From: Pseudomonadota bacterium
GTDB taxonomy: Bacteria; Pseudomonadota; Gammaproteobacteria; Burkholderiales; Rhodocyclaceae
Reading direction: 5' to 3'
Assembly: GCA_018262095.1 (NCBI GenBank)
Contig: JAGTRW010000014.1
Span: forward strand, 1 to 64,000
Length of the DNA: 64,000 nt
The translations under genes and the position numbers were made by a program. A model generated the notes under the pieces. The model did not search any database, was not told where the DNA came from, and saw only the letters and a program-made list of their open reading frames with translations. This document shows positions 61,401-64,000 of the stretch, piece after piece (within the stretch, counting starts at the first letter, position 1; every line of letters begins with the position of its first letter).

Positions 61401-63947
61401 TCAGACGATAATCTCGCCGCGAACAAAACGCTCCATTTCAGGCTTGACGCTTGCCATCTCGAGCAGCAGAACATCGACTAGCTCGGCGCAACGGCTCCAG
61501 AGATCGCCGTCGATCGATTTGGCGGCCTGCTCAAGGTCAAGCGCCTTGCGCCGCGCGCCTTCGGCGTGAAAAATGGCGAACAGGCTCTTGACCGTGTGCG
61601 CATCCAGACACAGCTGCGCAGCGTTCCTGTCGCGCAAGTCGGATTGAATCCGTGCCAGATGCTGCTCCCACTCATTGACCATCATTCCGGCCATGGTCTG
61701 CAGCAGATCGTAATCGCCCAAGTCGCGCATCGCCGCCGCCAGATCGAGCGTCGTTTCGCGACGCGTCGAGTCAACCGGTGGAACGACCGGATCGTCGGCG
61801 ACGTCGCGCCCAAGACAACGATCGATTGCCGCGTAAAGCTCGTGCGGCTTGATCGGCTTGGACAGGTAATCGTCCATCCCGGCCTGCAGGCAGCGCTCGC
61901 GGTCGCCATCCATGGCGTTGGCAGTCATGGCGATGATGTAGATCGGCTTGAAATCGTCAACGACGACCCAACTGCGCCTCATTTCGCGCGAACGGATCGA
62001 CTCGGCGGCCTCGATGCCGTCCATCACCGGCATCTGCAAGTCCATGAAGATGAAATCGAAATGCTTTTTCTCGAAGCAATCGACCGCTTCTGCACCGTTA
62101 TTGGCGAGGCTGACGCGATAACCGCGCTTCTTGAGCAGGCGTTGCGCAAGCTCCTGATTGACCGGATTGTCCTCGACCACCAGCACGTCGATGTGCGCCG
62201 AATCCTCGGCCACCGGCGGATCGGCAATGGCGAAGGGATCGAGCAGCAGCCCCTCCTCGCCCTTGAAGCCGCCAGCGAGCTTCAAGGCCTCGACCAGATC
62301 GTCGCAAGCGATCGGCTTGACCAGATGGGCATCGACCCCCAGTTCGCGCAGGCGTTTCAGATGTTGCCGCTGCTGCTCGCTATCGAGCAGCATGATCAAC
62401 TTCTCGGGATGGCGACTGCCCAGCCACGACTCGGCAAGCACCATGCCACCAGGCGACGGCATCTGCGCGTCGACCAGAACAAAATCGTAATGAAAACCGA
62501 CCGCCCGCGATCTTTCAATCGCATCGATCGCCGCGCCAACCTCGACGACCGGCGTGAGCTGCATTCCGATGCGCGAAAAATAGCTCAGCAACAGGGTCGC
62601 CAGCACCGGGTTGCCGACCAGCAACAGCGCGCGCTGCGCACAGAACCATTGCTCCGGCAGCGCCGCCACGCCGGCCGAATCGACACCGAAACGACCGGTA
62701 AAGAAAAACGTGCTCCCTTGGCCTTCAACGCTCTCGAGCCAGATCTGTCCGCTCATCATCTGCACCAGGTGGGCGCAGATCGTCAGCCCCAGGCCGGTTC
62801 CACCGAAACGCCGCGTCGTCGAATCGTCGGCCTGCGAAAACGCTTCGAAAACAGCGCTCTGCCTGGAAAGCGGGATGCCGATACCGGTATCACGAACAGC
62901 GAAGCGCAGCAGCACCGAAGCCGTCGCGCGTTCGTCAACGCTGACCTCGACCGAAACATTGCCCAGGGCAGTAAACTTGACCGCGTTGCCGACCAGGTTG
63001 GAGATCACCTGACGCACTCGCGTCGGATCGCCGATGACGCGCGCCGGTACGTTCGGCGCGACGGAAACGATCACTTCCAGACCTTTCTTGTGCGCCACCA
63101 CGGCCTGGGTACGAACGGCTTCGAAAACCAGACTCGAGAGCGAAAACGGAATCTCTTCGAAGCGCAGCTTGCCCGACTCGATCTTTGAAAAGTCGAGAAT
63201 GTCGTTGACAATCGCCAGCAGCGATTCGGCTGAAGATTTGACCGTCCGCAGATAGTGCCGCTGCTCATCGTCAAGCGAGGTATCGAGCGCCAGCTCGGTC
63301 ATGCCGATAATCCCGTGCATCGGCGTACGCAGCTCGTGACTCATATTGGCCATGAAATAACTGCGCGCCCGGTTGGCCGCCTCGGCTGCTTCCCGTGCGG
63401 TCAGCGCCTCAGCTTCCGACTGCCTGAAGTCCTTGATGTCGCGGTGCAGCAGCAGCACGCGAGTCGGTTCCTCAGCCGCATCGCGAGCGACGATCGAGCC
63501 CTTGAGGAATAGCCACTTCCAGTGACCTTCCTTGGTCTTGAGCCGGCATTCGGCCTGAAAAAAACGCGACTGACCCTGCACGCACGCCGCCATCGCCGCA
63601 TCGAAGTTCAGCAGATCATCGTTCTGGACCAGCGCCCGCCAGCAGACGATGGTGTCATCCAGATCGCCATTGGCATAGCCAAGCAGCACCTTCCACTGCT
63701 TGCCCGAATCGATTTGACCGCTTTTGAGGTTCCAATCCGAGAAGGCATCACCGGAAAGCTCGGACTGCAACTGATGCACGGCAAAAAGCTGCGTGATCAG
63801 CGCATCGATGGCATCGAGCAGTTTGGCCGCCCCGCGTGCCAGCAGCGGGTGGTCTTTGGCGGCGTCCGCCAGCAATTGCCGATAGACTGACTCGCCGTCG
63901 CCGCCAAATATCTCGCGAATCTTGCCGGCAAGAATGCGGGATTTCAT
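61401..63947 (-). CDS. Hybrid sensor histidine kinase (PAS–HK–REC–REC–HPt)
   Basis: An 848-aa soluble kinase. A PAS/PAC-like sensor covers ~60-175 (ECRLKTKEGHWKWLFLKGS). HisKA has H204 (MSHELRTP), and the HATPase domain has NAVKF, DTGIGIP and GGTGLGL. The first receiver (~437-560) keeps D493 (LVDAQMP) but has lost the acidic pair at its start (LLLVGNP). The second (~586-712) is intact, with VVEDN and D636. A C-terminal HPt domain carries H784 (DAHTVKS). No membrane segment is present, so it senses a cytosolic cue. The architecture is like BarA/TorS. It lies 180 nt upstream of carA on the same strand and its partner regulator is not in the window. Confidence 0.9.
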   Translation of the reverse strand: MKSRILAGKIREIFGGDGESVYRQLLADAAKDHPLLARGAAKLLDAIDALITQLFAVHQLQSELSGDAFSDWNLKSGQIDSGKQWKVLLGYANGDLDDTIVCWRALVQNDDLLNFDAAMAACVQGQSRFFQAECRLKTKEGHWKWLFLKGSIVARDAAEEPTRVLLLHRDIKDFRQSEAEALTAREAAEAANRARSYFMANMSHELRTPMHGIIGMTELALDTSLDDEQRHYLRTVKSSAESLLAIVNDILDFSKIESGKLRFEEIPFSLSSLVFEAVRTQAVVAHKKGLEVIVSVAPNVPARVIGDPTRVRQVISNLVGNAVKFTALGNVSVEVSVDERATASVLLRFAVRDTGIGIPLSRQSAVFEAFSQADDSTTRRFGGTGLGLTICAHLVQMMSGQIWLESVEGQGSTFFFTGRFGVDSAGVAALPEQWFCAQRALLLVGNPVLATLLLSYFSRIGMQLTPVVEVGAAIDAIERSRAVGFHYDFVLVDAQMPSPGGMVLAESWLGSRHPEKLIMLLDSEQQRQHLKRLRELGVDAHLVKPIACDDLVEALKLAGGFKGEEGLLLDPFAIADPPVAEDSAHIDVLVVEDNPVNQELAQRLLKKRGYRVSLANNGAEAVDCFEKKHFDFIFMDLQMPVMDGIEAAESIRSREMRRSWVVVDDFKPIYIIAMTANAMDGDRERCLQAGMDDYLSKPIKPHELYAAIDRCLGRDVADDPVVPPVDSTRRETTLDLAAAMRDLGDYDLLQTMAGMMVNEWEQHLARIQSDLRDRNAAQLCLDAHTVKSLFAIFHAEGARRKALDLEQAAKSIDGDLWSRCAELVDVLLLEMASVKPEMERFVRGEIIV

Positions 63948-64000
63948 CGCGCGATAACCGGCGACCGGCTGGGCTGAAAATACTCAGCGCAAACCGAGGA
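63948..64000. other. Upstream flank of the hybrid kinase gene, nothing identified
   Basis: Only 53 nt remain before the window edge. No promoter, ribosome site of note or second gene could be recognised. Confidence 0.5.

Overview
The window looks like the chromosome of a Rhodocyclales-type betaproteobacterium (Azonexus/Dechloromonas/Propionivibrio/Accumulibacter-like). The evidence is the gene order and protein style, not a database match. Three arrangements are typical of betaproteobacteria: tRNA-Val–thrS–infC–rpmI–rplT–pheST–ihfA–merR–tRNA-Pro; tpiA–secG–tRNA-Leu–nuoABCDEFGHIJKLMN; and carA–carB–greA–(DUF4149), yhbY, rlmE–ftsH–folP–glmM–pstSCAB. The DNA is G+C rich throughout.

Layout. 1–1.7 kb: the 5' end of a probable chemoreceptor gene and a DnaQ-like exonuclease, both on the minus strand. 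1.84–9.5 kb (plus): tRNA-Val with a near-consensus promoter and terminator, then the translation operon thrS, infC (AUC start), rpmI, rplT, pheS, pheT, ihfA, a MerR-like regulator and tRNA-Pro(GGG). 9.5–20.5 kb: an accessory region. It holds a PAS/GAF sensor protein without an output domain, a FadR-type GntR regulator with a FadR-like palindrome at its start codon, a 64-aa protein, a polytopic membrane protein of unknown family, a Tat-exported metallo-beta-lactamase (MBL) protein, a CobW/COG0523 GTPase with a long unknown N-terminal domain, a coupled ExbB–ExbD–TonB set, a second cytosolic MBL protein of the same type on the opposite strand, and a decayed gntP permease. 20.5–27.3 kb (minus): a TAXI-type TRAP transporter (receptor, fused permease, DUF1850 protein) in one operon with a DctB/DctD two-component system. 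27.8–28.7 kb: a small helical protein and an ADP-ribose-type Nudix hydrolase. 28.8–43.4 kb: a complete 14-gene complex I operon with its own terminator. 43.5–44.8 kb: tRNA-Leu(GAG), secG, tpiA. 44.9–48.7 kb: pstSCAB with a Pho-box-like promoter and an intercistronic terminator. 48.7–55.4 kb: glmM, a CYTH–CHAD protein, folP, ftsH, rlmE. 55.4–61.2 kb: yhbY, DUF4149, greA, carB, carA with a structured leader. 61.4–63.9 kb: a hybrid histidine kinase.

How the genes work together. Most of the window is housekeeping: translation, respiration, pyrimidine/arginine precursor synthesis, phosphate uptake, envelope precursor synthesis and proteostasis. The phosphate genes sit near a CYTH–CHAD protein, a type linked to polyphosphate, which suits a polyphosphate-storing relative. 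The best candidate for an undescribed system is the 12.5–18.5 kb cluster. It links a multi-spanning membrane protein, an exported metalloenzyme, a metallochaperone-type GTPase and a private TonB energiser, with a GntR regulator and an orphan sensor just upstream. My inference is a metal-dependent envelope function that needs energised outer-membrane transport; the substrate cannot be read from the sequence.

No CRISPR array, insertion sequence, rRNA gene or replication origin was seen.
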